Source of the DNA: Pleurotus ostreatus/Saccharomyces cerevisiae fusant
Lineage: Eukaryota > Opisthokonta
DNA: 64,000 bases
Assembly (NCBI GenBank): GCA_024196135.1
Contig: JAMQCK010000024.1
Span: 107,550 to 171,549 of the forward strand
Reading direction: 5' to 3'
Below are positions 11,564-22,344 of the stretch, piece after piece (the first letter of the stretch is position 1; every line of letters begins with the position of its first letter). Position numbers and translations under genes: made by a program. Under the pieces are notes generated by a model that did not search any database, was not told where the DNA came from, and was given only the letters and a program-made list of their open reading frames with translations.

Positions 11564-12978
11564 TCATGCGCCGACAGTCCCGAAAGACTCAACAGAGCCT
11601 CCACCGAGGCCGTCCGCGTACTGGAACTCGTTCGAATTCTCGTACTGCAAACAATAATCAGCATCCTCCTCAACCACACAAGCCACATGAAACGAAGTCA
11701 AAAAACCACTTACCTCCCACATATCAATCGCCACCTGACAGCTCTCCCTCACCACCCTTGGGCAATCCTCCCTCTTCATCCACTCCTTCAGATGCGGCAG
11801 CACCTCCGGCGTCGCGATCCCGCCGAGCGCCTCCGCGGCCTCGTGCCGCACCATCTCGGACTCAGCGGGGTCGGTGAGGACCTTGAGGAGCGCGGGGACG
11901 GAGTGGGGGGAGAGGAGCTGGCCGAAGACGAAGGCGATTTCGTGTCTGGAGAGGGGTTAGTGGGGAGGGGTGAGGAGGGGAGAGAGGGGGGAAGAGGAGG
12001 AGTAGGAGGGAAGGGGAATAGGGAGGGGGGAAAGGGAGGGGGAAGGAAGACGCACTTGAACAGCGCACTATCATCATTCAACCCATCGGCGAGCGCGTCG
12101 ACGGCAGGCGCCGTGCCGATATTTCGCAACGCGAACATGGCGCGGTAGCGCTCGAAGAGGGAGAGGTTTTTGTCGAGCAGCTGGGCGCGGAGTTTGGCGA
12201 TGTTGGATTCGGAGGCGTCCTCTGGTTTTGGCGGGCCGCGCAGTAAGCCAGAGGTGGGTGGCGCGGGGTCGATGGACATGTACATTCTGTATAGTACGAA
12301 AAGGATAAAGTCAGCGCATGAAAGATAGTGAGGGAGTGAACGAGCAGCGCACGGGATCTCCTCCGGGTCCTTCTGCGCCTGCTGGGCCTTGCGACCCTCC
12401 TCGGACGCGTCCCACTCTATGCGAGCGATCGCGATCTCGCATGTCTCGCGCACTGCTCGGTTCTCGTCCTTGAGAAACTCTCTCAACACGGGAAGACTTG
12501 CGGAAGCAGAGATCGCGCCCATCGCCTCTGCGGCCTGATTGAAGGGAGTGGAGGCGATCAGTACTCGGTGCGTATGGGGAGGGCGGTGGCGCACGCACTT
12601 CATGGCGAACCATCGGGTCCTGATTCCTATCCCGGAGGACGGCTTCGAGGACGGGTAGGGCTTTGGGGCTCTTGATTTGTCCGAGGCAGTATGCGAGTTC
12701 ATGCTTGAGGAGGGCAGAGTCGTCCGCGAAGCCTAGTATGCAGTGATCGGGGGGAACGTGATCGAGGGGAAGGGGAAGAAGTTGTCGGTAGAACGAGAAT
12801 AGGTTGGGAGTTGCTACGCACCCTTGGAGATGATGTCGATGGCCTTCTGGCTCTTGAGCGCCTTCAAGGTGAAGAGTGCACGGAAGCGATTGTGGAGGAG
12901 CACCTCGCCGGAGGTGTTCAACAGCGTCTCCTCCAAACTCTTCAGCTCGGCAGGCGATGGGCGCTCGGGTGCGGCCAT
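11564..12978 (-). CDS. LIA1: Deoxyhypusine hydroxylase
   Basis: HEAT-repeat di-iron monooxygenase that completes hypusine formation on translation factor eIF5A. Six exons on the minus strand (12978-12822, 12732-12599, 12534-12353, 12286-12056, 11945-11714, 11644-11564) join exactly to 338 residues, a little longer than yeast Lia1. All four metal-ligand His-Glu pairs of the family are visible: [23 protein letters not shown] (formed across the exon 2/3 junction), [12 protein letters not shown] (across exon 4/5) and [12 protein letters not shown]. The two halves are clearly internal duplicates, as in known enzymes. The linker [15 protein letters not shown] is also characteristic. The start at 12978 gives [17 protein letters not shown], matching the usual N-terminal length. 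Confidence 0.96.
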
Positions 12979-14711
12979 TGTATGTTCGAAGGAGTTGTGG
13001 AAGTGCCGAGGTTTGGGAAGATCAGGTATTCCGTATAGTGATCGACTGAGCGAGCGGGGAAGATGGCGGCCGGAGGTAAAGACGAATGCGGAAGGTCCCA
13101 TTGTTCTTAAATTTTAGCGCCCAGCGCCTTGAACCCGACCTCGATCTGCTCGAGACCAACATCGTTCTTCGAGGCGTCTCTCGGCTGCGTTTCGCAATGA
13201 CGAGCGACTGCGAATAATAGCTAACCGAAACAGGCGACGAGCATCTGGAATTACAATGGATCGTGGCCCCATTCAGCCCAGTTCTCTCCGGACCGGTCGA
13301 CATTCGCGTCGATCTCCTTCATTCCCCGTTTCCCGTGGAGCACCGTGGGGCTCCTCTCTATGTGCCACACGACCAGCTGTGTAGGATCCGACTGCCTTAT
13401 CGCCCCTGTTGTCTCCTTTTCTTCAACTTCAATTTCTGGGCAGCTACTTCCCCGAAGCAGCTGTGCTGAAGAATCTACATCCTCCAAGTACTCCTTCCCT
13501 CCGCACCACCCACAGAAGGGTTTCCGCTGCTGCAAAGACATGAAATGCAGGCTATCTCCACATCTCCAGTGTTCACACTGACGCTCTGTGCTCTTGCTTC
13601 TGCGCGGCTCCCGTTTTATGCGCGTTTTCTAGCAAGCTTATTGCTGGCGACTATGCGTGTATGAAGGCATGCATACCCGAGCTGTTACAGCCAGCAATTA
13701 CCCAATTTTCGGTGCTTCAGCTCTTCCTCTGAGACGGACACGATCAGCAATGCGAGGTTAATTTACAGATGAGTGCGAGCCACGGCTTATCAGCTGCTGA
13801 AGGAGCGCTGGAGGTGCGATATACTGCCATCTCCTTCTCAACCCACAGTCTTATGTTCATCTTCAGCACGCCAGCAGCGTCATCTACTCGACACGCGCAC
13901 CGACTCTCATCTGCGTGAGCATCAGCATGCTGACCCGTGCGGTCGAACTCAGGCCGAAGTTCAAGATGAACCTCCCAGGCCGTGACCGCGGATAAGGCTT
14001 GGCATCGCTGACGGAGGAGGTCCAGAGCCGCCAGGCACCTTCATTTTTCCGTCGTCGTCGTTGGCAAACGCGCAACGGAACTGTGTACTGTCCCTGGCAA
14101 CCATAATGAACGCGTCCTTCCGAGCTCAATGAACATGCCTGACTGCTCGTTCTTTGCCTATTCTTTCTCGGAGAGCCTCCTCTGCCTTGTCGACGAGTCC
14201 ACCGGATACGCAGCATGAGCTAGCTATGAGAACCACTTCTACCACGCTGGCTCCCTCCCCCTCGGAAAATTCGACCTCCTCTGCACATGCAAGTCCATCC
14301 CGCCGCGCCGGACTTTTCCCATGACCGCGCCATCCCAGGATCAGCTGCATCTTCACCACCGCGGTCGAAGGGAGTTCGGCGGCCTCGGCCCAAGCCCGTC
14401 GCGATGCGGACGGGCTTTGGCGATCATAAACGGCATCGACAGCTCCTGTCGAGCGAGGTATAAAGCTGGGCTCGGACAGACTCACCGACTTCATCACCAG
14501 ATCCCTTTCCTCCTCTCCCTTTCATCAGCCGCGTCTCCTTACTCGACCGCGTCTCTTTATCTCTCCGGCGTCTCTTCATTGAACACGTCTGACTCTTGAC
14601 TCCATAGTCCCTTCACACTCGCGTCTGAGGTCGCACTTTCGTTCCTACCTGCCTTTCTTTACCGTCCTAGCGACTTTGAAACCTTTGCATCTTCCTTGCA
14701 CTCGCAACAAG
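12979..14711. other. Long divergent intergenic region, no gene seen
   Basis: 1.73 kb between the divergent starts of deoxyhypusine hydroxylase and pectate lyase. ORFs up to about 120 codons occur in several frames but none shows a domain or a credible exon chain. The right end holds TATAAA at 14459-14464 and a CT-rich leader with four GCGTCTC-like words at about 14525-14590. A long upstream region fits a carbon-regulated secreted-enzyme gene, but no specific operator was identified. Confidence 0.5.
14459..14464 (+). promoter_or_regulatory. TATA box, pectate lyase promoter
   Basis: TATAAA about 250 nt upstream of the pectate lyase ATG at 14712, followed by a pyrimidine-rich leader. The distance implies a 5' UTR of roughly 200 nt. 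Confidence 0.45.
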
Positions 14712-15845
14712 ATGAAGTTCTCTGCTGTCTTCACACTCGCGGCGCTCATTGCGTCCCCCATCGTCTCGGTGAGTATCTGCATTGTGTGTAGGGCAGGGAT
14801 ATTCTGACATTTTCATCAGGCGCTTCCCGTCCAGACTCCCGCTCGCCGTAATGTCATCATGAGGCGCGCGGCAGTTAGCGATGTTCCCGACGTCGGCTTC
14901 GCTGCTCAGGCGGGGTAAGGCGACCTGCCATTGCTCTCAAGTCCCTCGCTCATTTGCTATAGCACAACCGGCGGCTCCGGCGGTACCACCACCACCGTCA
15001 CCTCCCTCGAGGAGTTCACCGCCGCTGTCAAGGGCGACGACCCCAAGGTCGTCATCATCGACGGCACCATTACCGGCTCCGAGGTCGTCAAGGTCGGCTC
15101 GAACACCTCCGTGCTCGGCAAGGCGGGCTCCCTCCTCGACGGCGTTGGCCTGCGCGCGTACAAGGTCGACAACGTCATCTTCCGGAACATCAAGATCCAG
15201 AAGGTGCTCGCGGAGGCGGGCGACGCGATCGGCGTGCAGGAGGCGAGCAAGGTGTGGGTCGACCACTGCGACCTGAGCTCGGATAGGGACCACGACAAGG
15301 ACTTTTACGACGGTCTGTTGGATGTGACGCACGGCTCGACGGGAGTGACGCTGTCGAACAACTACCTCCACGACCACTGGAAGGCGTCGCTCGTCGGCCA
15401 CTCCGACAACAACGGCGATGAGGACAAGGGTAAGCCTATCTCATTCCCATCAACCTACTTCGAGACTGACCATCTCCCTCCAGCCCTCCAGGTCACCTAC
15501 GCCAACAACTTCTTCGAGAACCTCAACTCCCGCGGCCCCTCCTTCCGCTTCGGCACCGGCCACATCTTCAACAACTACTACTCCGGCGTCAGCGACGGCA
15601 TTAACACCCGCGACGGCGCCCAGCTCCTCGTCGAGAACAACGTCTTCGTCTCCTCCAAGAAGGCGCTCTACTCCACCGACGAGGGCTTCGCCGTCGCCAA
15701 GGGCAACGACTTTGGCGACTCGGAGAACACCGCGCCCGAGGGCACGCTCTCGTCCGTCGACTACGAGTACACGCTGCTCGACACGACCGAGGTCGCCTCG
15801 TCCGTGCAGTCCTCCGCGGGCCAGACGCTCGACTTCAGCGCGTAG
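14712..15845 (+). CDS. Secreted pectate lyase, polysaccharide lyase family 1
   Basis: Four exons (14712-14768, 14820-14914, 14963-15429, 15484-15845) join in phase to 326 residues. Exon 1 encodes a signal peptide (MKFSAVFTLAALIASPIVS), followed by a short Arg-containing propeptide-like stretch. The body is a right-handed parallel beta-helix of the PL1 type: VWVDHCDLSSDRDHDKDFYDG carries the calcium-binding aspartates, VTLSNNYLHDHWKASLVGHS the family WxxxxxG motif, and NNFFENLNSRGPSFRFGTGH the catalytic Arg region. It should cleave de-esterified homogalacturonan by beta-elimination outside the cell. Length is normal for single-domain fungal PL1. It converges on the spermidine-synthase-like gene; the 458 bp between them hold no other gene. 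Confidence 0.95.
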
Positions 15846-16303
15846 ATGGAGAGGGTGGGCGTGTAGCCTGCCCTCGCTGGTCGGGAGTGGGCGTTGAAAA
15901 GGGAAAACTTGCTTGTGTCTGCGCTGTATTTTGCTACTGGGAATTGCATGCATCTGGAATCTGAATAGTTGCTGTGGAGTCAATCTGTATGACTGAGAAT
16001 AGGAGGTCCATGAGAGGCTTTCAGTCGGACGGTCTCTTCTCTGCCATAGTCGAGGTCCCGGTCACGGTTAGAGGATGTCTGTGCGTCAATGAGACGCCGT
16101 CACGGCTCCGCCAATGTTATAGCCACCCAGACCAGCACTTGCACAGAACTCGTGATTCAGTTATCGTGCGCTGTTCGTACACTGACCAGCGAAGCGTCAG
16201 GGCTCAGAGTCAGCAGTCACAAGCCCGAAGCACAGATTTCCGATATGCCCTGCATTATATCCAGATAAATAACTGAAGCATCAGGCCCCAATCAGTACAA
16301 CAT
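15846..16303. other. Convergent 3' intergenic region, no gene seen
   Basis: 458 bp between the 3' ends of pectate lyase and the spermidine-synthase-like gene. Nothing beyond likely 3' UTRs was seen. Confidence 0.55.
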
Positions 16304-18437
16304 CTAGTACGTTTCCCAGAAGACGTCCGGTAACACCGTGCGCATAACTAGACACGTCAGCCCTCATTGCCAACATTCGCTTGCAATGCTCTCACCTTCC
16401 CAATGATGCCCGCCTTGCTCTTCCTGAAGCTTCCCAAGTGGGTTGTGCGCATCTGTCAGGATGTACTTCGCTTGCTCGTCCGCGTCGGCTTCCAAGTAAC
16501 CAAGGTTGACCTCCCTTTGCTCAATTCTGGAGAGGATCTTGCGCCGCATGAATGAGCCGAGGTAGTCTTCGCTTGTTGCGTTGCGGAAGGCAAGGGGTTC
16601 GTCGGCAGAGGTGCAGAAGAACACCTGCCGGGACTCGTCAATCAAAACAAGGCAAGCGGAGGGTAAAAGGATGTCTACCATGTTAAGGAACTCAGTCTTA
16701 TACTGGTCCTCGGTCATTGAGCGGTCCATGTCGTGGAAGGCTCGACACTGCTTGAACTGCGATAGCAGGGTGAAGTACACTAGCCTCGTCGCCTCCGAGT
16801 CCACGATGCCGACGAAATTCTGATGACCAAACGTTAGCAATGAGATGCATATAACGCAATCGCGGTAAAATCTTACCAGTACAAATTTGCCCTCCGGCGT
16901 CATGATGCTCTTAACTTGCTGCAAAAATTCTACTGTATACAGATGCTGTGGCACACCGCCCCCGCTGAAGCAGTCATGTACAACGAAGTCGAAGAGTTCC
17001 GTGGAGGTGCTATCGCCAAATGCGTCCTTGGGCTTTTGCTGCGCCGCGCGTCGCTCAATCCAGGCCCGCGCGTCTTCGAGGAAGACGTGGTCCTTGCCGG
17101 GATCGGGAAGACCGAAGTAGGTGCGCGCAGCGCGGTATACTTCAGGGTCAATCTCGATGATAGTTGTTGAGACTCCATGACGCAAGAAAGCAGTCGTAGA
17201 CATGCCAATACCAAGGCCACTGGAAAGGACGTCAGGGGCAGACGTCCGTGAATCGGGTTGAGCTACCTACATGACGAGCGCGCTCGGCGTATCCGTCCCC
17301 AGGTCGAGCAGCCGGACGGCCTCTTGTACATTGAAGGTGGCGTATATAGAATCACCGAGGGGCGCGCCGAAGGAGTCCCTCAGTGGTGGTGCGCCGTCGA
17401 GAGTGTAAACGTAGGATCCAACATATACACCACCGAGGAGGGAATGCGATGCGCGCAGGTATCTGACGTCCTGGATGGCGCCGGCCGAGGCTTGATCCTC
17501 CGGCAGCGCAAGGGCTTCACCAACGACAATCAGCCCCGTGTCTGACTGCACCGACGAATGAATGCGGAGGGGATACTCGGGGTGGGTGTACGGCTTCTCA
17601 AGAGGATGGGGAAGCACAGGGGACCGCAAGATAGGGAACAACACGCGAGCGCCAGCGAATAGCACCACCAGAGATACAAGCTTCAGGAAGAACGGAGGCG
17701 GTGGTGCTTGCTTCTTCTTGTTCCCCTTTGCCTTGACCTGACCTTCCGCGGCCCTCTGAATGGCCTCGTAGTCAAACGTGGAGGTAATGTTGCGGATAGC
17801 CGCCGCAGCTACGGCGATGGAGATGAACTGGCAAAGCCTGTATTAACCACCGATAGACGAAACGGGGAACTGGAATATGTACGATTTTGCTCTCGGACGT
17901 GTGACGGAGGTATGACCATTGCTCCCAAGAGTCGTGAAGGCCAACGACAGCCGCATATGACACCGCAGACACGACGATACGCCGGGTAATATTGTTCAGT
18001 GAGTATTGCGGAGCCTTGTCGGAGGACTAGGGACACGTCAGTGGTTTGCGAGCGAGAAGAGTACTGCAACGCACCACTGCTTGCATGATCGCGGAGGCCA
18101 GTACCAGGATCAAAGGGTTGAGGACCGCCATATGCGACATGTGAGGTGCAGCCACTGGGTCCTTCTTCCACCGCGCAAGCCAGACTGGCACGTAGTACGT
18201 CGCCTTCGGTGCAATCCCGTACACGAGCACGATGTAATTCAGCCATGCCCGACTTGTCATCTTCCAAGGTTGCAAGCTTGCGGCCAAGAGGCCGCCAATG
18301 ACGGCCTGGTTAAGCGCCGCTGTTGTTGGGCCATACGCGAAGATCGGGGTGAGCGCGCGCTCGTAGAGGAAGACAACGAGCGATAACGTGACGATGCCGC
18401 TTGCGGCTAGTATCAGTTTGAAAGGACTGACGCCCAT
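16304..18437 (-). CDS. Membrane protein with C-terminal spermidine-synthase/methyltransferase fold
   Basis: Multi-exon minus-strand gene, about 600 residues. The N-terminal half (18437 to about 17640) has several hydrophobic segments, e.g. LILAASGIVTLSLVVFLY, ALNQAVIGGLLAASLQPW, MAVLNPLILVLASAIMQAVV and KLVSLVVLFAGARVLFPIL, so the protein is an integral membrane protein. The C-terminal half is a Rossmann aminopropyltransferase-like domain: VMGLGIGMSTTAFLRHG is the nucleotide-binding loop, TTIIEIDPEVYRAARTYF the acidic loop, DHVFLEDARAW the adenine region and FVVHDCFSGGGVPQHLYTVEF the catalytic-loop region. The last exon, spliced at about 16395, ends VMRTVLPDVFWETY. Soluble spermidine synthases lack the membrane half. 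Whether it makes polyamine or methylates another substrate cannot be decided. Expected location is ER or another endomembrane with the catalytic domain on one face. Confidence 0.8.
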
Positions 18438-18670
18438 GGTGGGCGCGCCGGGAGGGGGAGGAGGGGAAAGGGGATGAGGGGAGGTGTTGAGGATGTTGGG
18501 GGGAACGGTCCGACAAGGCGATGGGTCTCGGCATTTACCGCCGTGTTGGCCTTCGAAGCTCTACACGATAGAATACAATATTCATTCAACAGCTAGAGAT
18601 CCTAAGCGTACATAAAGCCATCCAAATATTCCACAGTGAGTAGAAAGAAAGTCGAAAACCAGATAACACT

Positions 18671-21600
18671 TCACTCCGAAACCCTGATCTTATCCGCGAC
18701 AGCGTCGACAGCCTGCTTCAGCCTCGCAAGCTCGTACTGTGCCAGGGACGCATCCTTGTCGATAGTCAAGGCCTCCTTCAGCCCTGGAAGTGTCGTCGCG
18801 CCATAGCCTGAGATGCAAGTCAGCTTCATATACACCCTCTGTAAAGGAACGCACCTGTCCACTTCCCCGGCGCCACCAGCAAGTGCTGATACCATTCGCG
18901 ATCCTTCAGCCCATATGGGGAGATGAACCCGCGCTCAAATGCCAACAGCTTCGAGTTGACCGCCCTGATTTCTTTCATGACCTTCAAAAAATCCTCCAGC
19001 GGGAAGCCCTCCGCGCGAACGTCCAGCTGAACGCCGTACGCCTGCTCCGCAACGCGGGCCAGGACCTTGACCTCCTTCTGCTTCTTCTCCCGGATCGCTG
19101 CAGGCGCGCGCCCGATCCTCGGCTTGATCGTTTTTCCACCTATATGCAGCATCGGCGGAGGGGGGAGAGGCGGCAAGTCGTCTGAGTCCTCGAGCTCGTC
19201 ATCGTGTGGCGGTTTCTTGTGCTGACATCGCTTGTCGAACTTCTTTGCGATCTTGCAGTACTTCTTCCACGCCTTGCGCCTGAGCTTGCGCAGAGCGGAG
19301 CGCTGCTTCTTCCACCTCTTCACCAGATGCTTCAAGTCTTGCTCTGCTTTGAACTTGGCGAAGTCAAGGCTAAGACTGGCCGCTTGGAGAGCGCGTGCAG
19401 AAGATCGGAGTTCGGCAACATCGAGGGACGAAGATGTAGCCTTGACGATGTCTTCGACTCTGCTTGCGGGTTAGCAATGGTTATCTGGGCAGAAAGATGT
19501 AACTTGCTCGTCCACGAATCGCTCGATGAGCAGCGAGTAGTGTGTCGTGTTGAAGGGAAGAATCACGTCGCTGGCTAGCCGAAGCGTCTGTAACCCCAGC
19601 AACTTCGCCACCGCGACATGACGATGGAAGCCTGGATCAGCATATAGCTCTTGCCAGCGTTGCGAGTCATAGATCGAGTGATAGTGATACCTGTCGGATT
19701 ATTCGTCAGTTTTCTGATCCCTCTTTCTTGCCATGGCCCGAAGATTGCACTCACGCTGGACTCCTCGAAGTCGCGCCCATGCCCAGATGCCCACTCGGCA
19801 CGCCGATGCGCTGCACAAACGCCGTGAAATCGCTTCCGGAGCCCAGGAAGCCGACGCCAGTATCATCCGCTCGGGTAGTGTGAGCACCGTCGACTCCAGC
19901 CGCCTTCGCATCGAACATAGCCTCCACTTCTGCGTCGACCTCTCCCTTGTAGTCGCCCTTGTCGAAGTGCGCGTCCCAAAGCGTGCGATCCTTGTCTGTA
20001 GGGTGAGGCAGGTCGAGGGCTGCCTGGCGCAAGAAGTGCGCGAGAAGAGGTGACGCGAGCATGCTGAGCTGGGGTCCGGAGACGGAAGAATCTGGCAGGA
20101 GGTTAAATCGAGTGAGTTGACAAAACAGCTCGAAAACGGCATACCCAGGTTGAGGTAGGCAACTACTGTCGCATCAAAGAACTCCTCAAAGTCTTCAACG
20201 TATTCCGTCGAGCCGATGAGGCCGTACTCTTCAGCGTCCCAAAGGGCGATGACGATGGTACGGAGAGGCTTCCAGCCTTGCTTGAGTAGAGCTCCAAAGC
20301 CTTTAACGACCTCGTGCATAGAGACGGTGCCGCTTGTTGCGTCTGTTCCTCCCTATAAACCATATGAGAGAGCAACAAACAAAACGACGGTGATGGCATA
20401 CCATAACCCACGCATCGCGATGATTCCCAATGACCACCAACTCGTCCTTGATATGGCCAGGAATGACGGCAACATTGTTCCAGATCGGCGTCACCTTCGT
20501 GTCCACTAAACGCGGGTCAGCCCTCTACACTTGCCCATCCCATGTCCACACTCACCCTTATTGACCATTCGAATGCTCTTGCCCTCCCACTCGCCGCCCT
20601 CGTCGAATTTCGACAGCAGCTTCTCCGCGTTCGCCCACGAGATCGGCAAGCTGGGGATGGACGGGATGTTGGTCCCCTCCGTGCGCGTAGCGTTCTCGTA
20701 CGCAGGGTAGCCAGGTGTGGTTGGGTCGCCTGGGTAGATGCTGAGGAATTGGACAGAACCACGCTGGACGGAGGTAGGGTTGCGAGCAGGGCCATCGGGA
20801 TAGCTAGATGATGGTGAGCACACGGAGCGGATAGTAAAGGGATAAAACCATACGCTTCATATCCGTTCTCGACGGTTACGGCGCCATCGTCCTTGGGGTC
20901 GGAGAAGATTAGGATGCCTGCAGCGCCATGTTCTTGAGCACCCTTGACCTGAACGCTGTGTGAGCGTCTTGATCTTGGCTATGCTAGCGCTATAGCCTAT
21001 AGCTTACCTTCAGCCCTCGGAAGAGGCCACCATAGCGAGCGATGACGACACTGCCGGTCAAGTCAACACCCTTCTCGACGAGCTCGTCGAAGTCCTAGTC
21101 TAGTCAGTCTCACGCCATAGCACGCATAAATCAGATTGCTCACCTCCTTCGTCCCATAATTCGCAAACACCAACTTGCCCGTCACATTTCCCTCCTTGCT
21201 CAACCCATGGAACACCGGCACCGCAGTCCTATAACGCCCCGCATCCGGGTCCGTCTCATCCGCCTCCTCCTCAACTTCCAGCTCCGCCAGTACTTCCCCG
21301 TTGTCGTCCACCACCTGCAATCGCCGCTCCAGCGGCGTGTTCATCACAGGGTAGTACTCATCTATCCACGCCTGCGGCTGCTCGAGGAAGGGAATGCCGC
21401 GCGTGGCGCCCTGCGAGGCGGGGGAGCCAGCGGGGAATATGGGGGTGGTGGAAGGCGGCTCAATGTTGAACTCGGTCTGGACGAGGGAGAGAAACTCCTT
21501 GGCGAGCGCGAGGTCTTGGAGGGAGCCGGCGAGATGAGGCTTGGTAGCGTAGCGGCGGGAGGCGTTTAGGGCGCTCTCTTCGTCGGGGACAGAGCTGTAG

Positions 21601-21958
21601 AGTCCTTGTCAGCGTCTGAGACCAGAATGCAGAGATTGGGAACGCACAGAAAGACTTTCTCCGCTTTCTTAGCGGTCAGAGGCTTGTGCTTTTTCTCATG
21701 ATCGTGTCCGTGATGTCCGTGGTCGTGCCCGGGCACTTCGAAGCGCTCAGGCAGAGATAGCGCATCTAGCGATGCGCCAAGTTCATCGAAGTACACAAAG
21801 CAGAAGCTGAGGAGCGCGAATGCCAGGAGCAGACGATAGACGAGACGGTGGCGGTTGGGCGGCGTGCTGATCGCCGCCCGAGTCTGCTGCCCGGCGGCCT
21901 CAGTCCCTTCCTTGCGGTTGCGATGCATAGGCATCATGGGGGGCTCTGGGCGGCCCAT
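18671..21958 (-). CDS. M28 metallopeptidase of the PSMA/transferrin-receptor type
   Basis: Type II membrane protein of roughly 900 residues in many exons. The cytosolic tail is followed by one membrane segment (LLLAFALLSFCFVYF) and then a His-rich stretch (GHDHGHHGHDHEKKHK). A PA domain follows (GSVVIARYGGLFRGLKVQGA, AAGILIFSDP), then the co-catalytic peptidase. All five expected zinc ligands are visible: H in IGNHRDAW, D in GGTDATSG, EE in LWDAEEYGL, D in YLNLDSSVSG and H in YHYHSIYDS. The C-terminal dimerisation domain carries an unusual basic insert (about 19080-19340). Relatives include glutamate carboxypeptidase II and yeast Vps70/Tre1. It probably trims peptides at the plasma membrane or vacuole. 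The start at 21958 gives MGRPEPPMMPMHRNRK; several other Met codons follow within the tail. Confidence 0.9.
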
Positions 21959-22344
21959 CAGAGTTTAATGCCCCGCTTGAGACCTATAGACAATGCAGAT
22001 AGGTTCGCTGGTAGGTGGGAATCTGAGTAGGGAAGGACAAGTGGCGAGTAATGTCGAGATGGCGACTTTTCGGATATTTATCTACGTCACGCGAAACTGG
22101 CACAGGCGCAGCTCATCGCACGCAACCTGTGCCATTGGGACTCCCGAGCGAGCCCAGACCTCATCACAGCGAAGGACACTGTTGCAGCGCGCAGGCCTGC
22201 AGGATGCAACGTGCAAACCTTGAAGAGGCCGTATGCATATCAACACGACATGTACTTGTACATTCCACCTTATACTACCACCGTTCGCCCTGTGTTCGTC
22301 TACTGTGTCTTGCACTTCTCCGGAATCTCGCGGCTTCGGATTCT
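21959..22344. other. Intergenic region, no gene seen
   Basis: 386 bp between the M28 start and the branching-enzyme stop, both genes on the minus strand. It should hold the M28 promoter and the branching-enzyme 3' UTR; no distinctive motif was seen. Confidence 0.5.
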
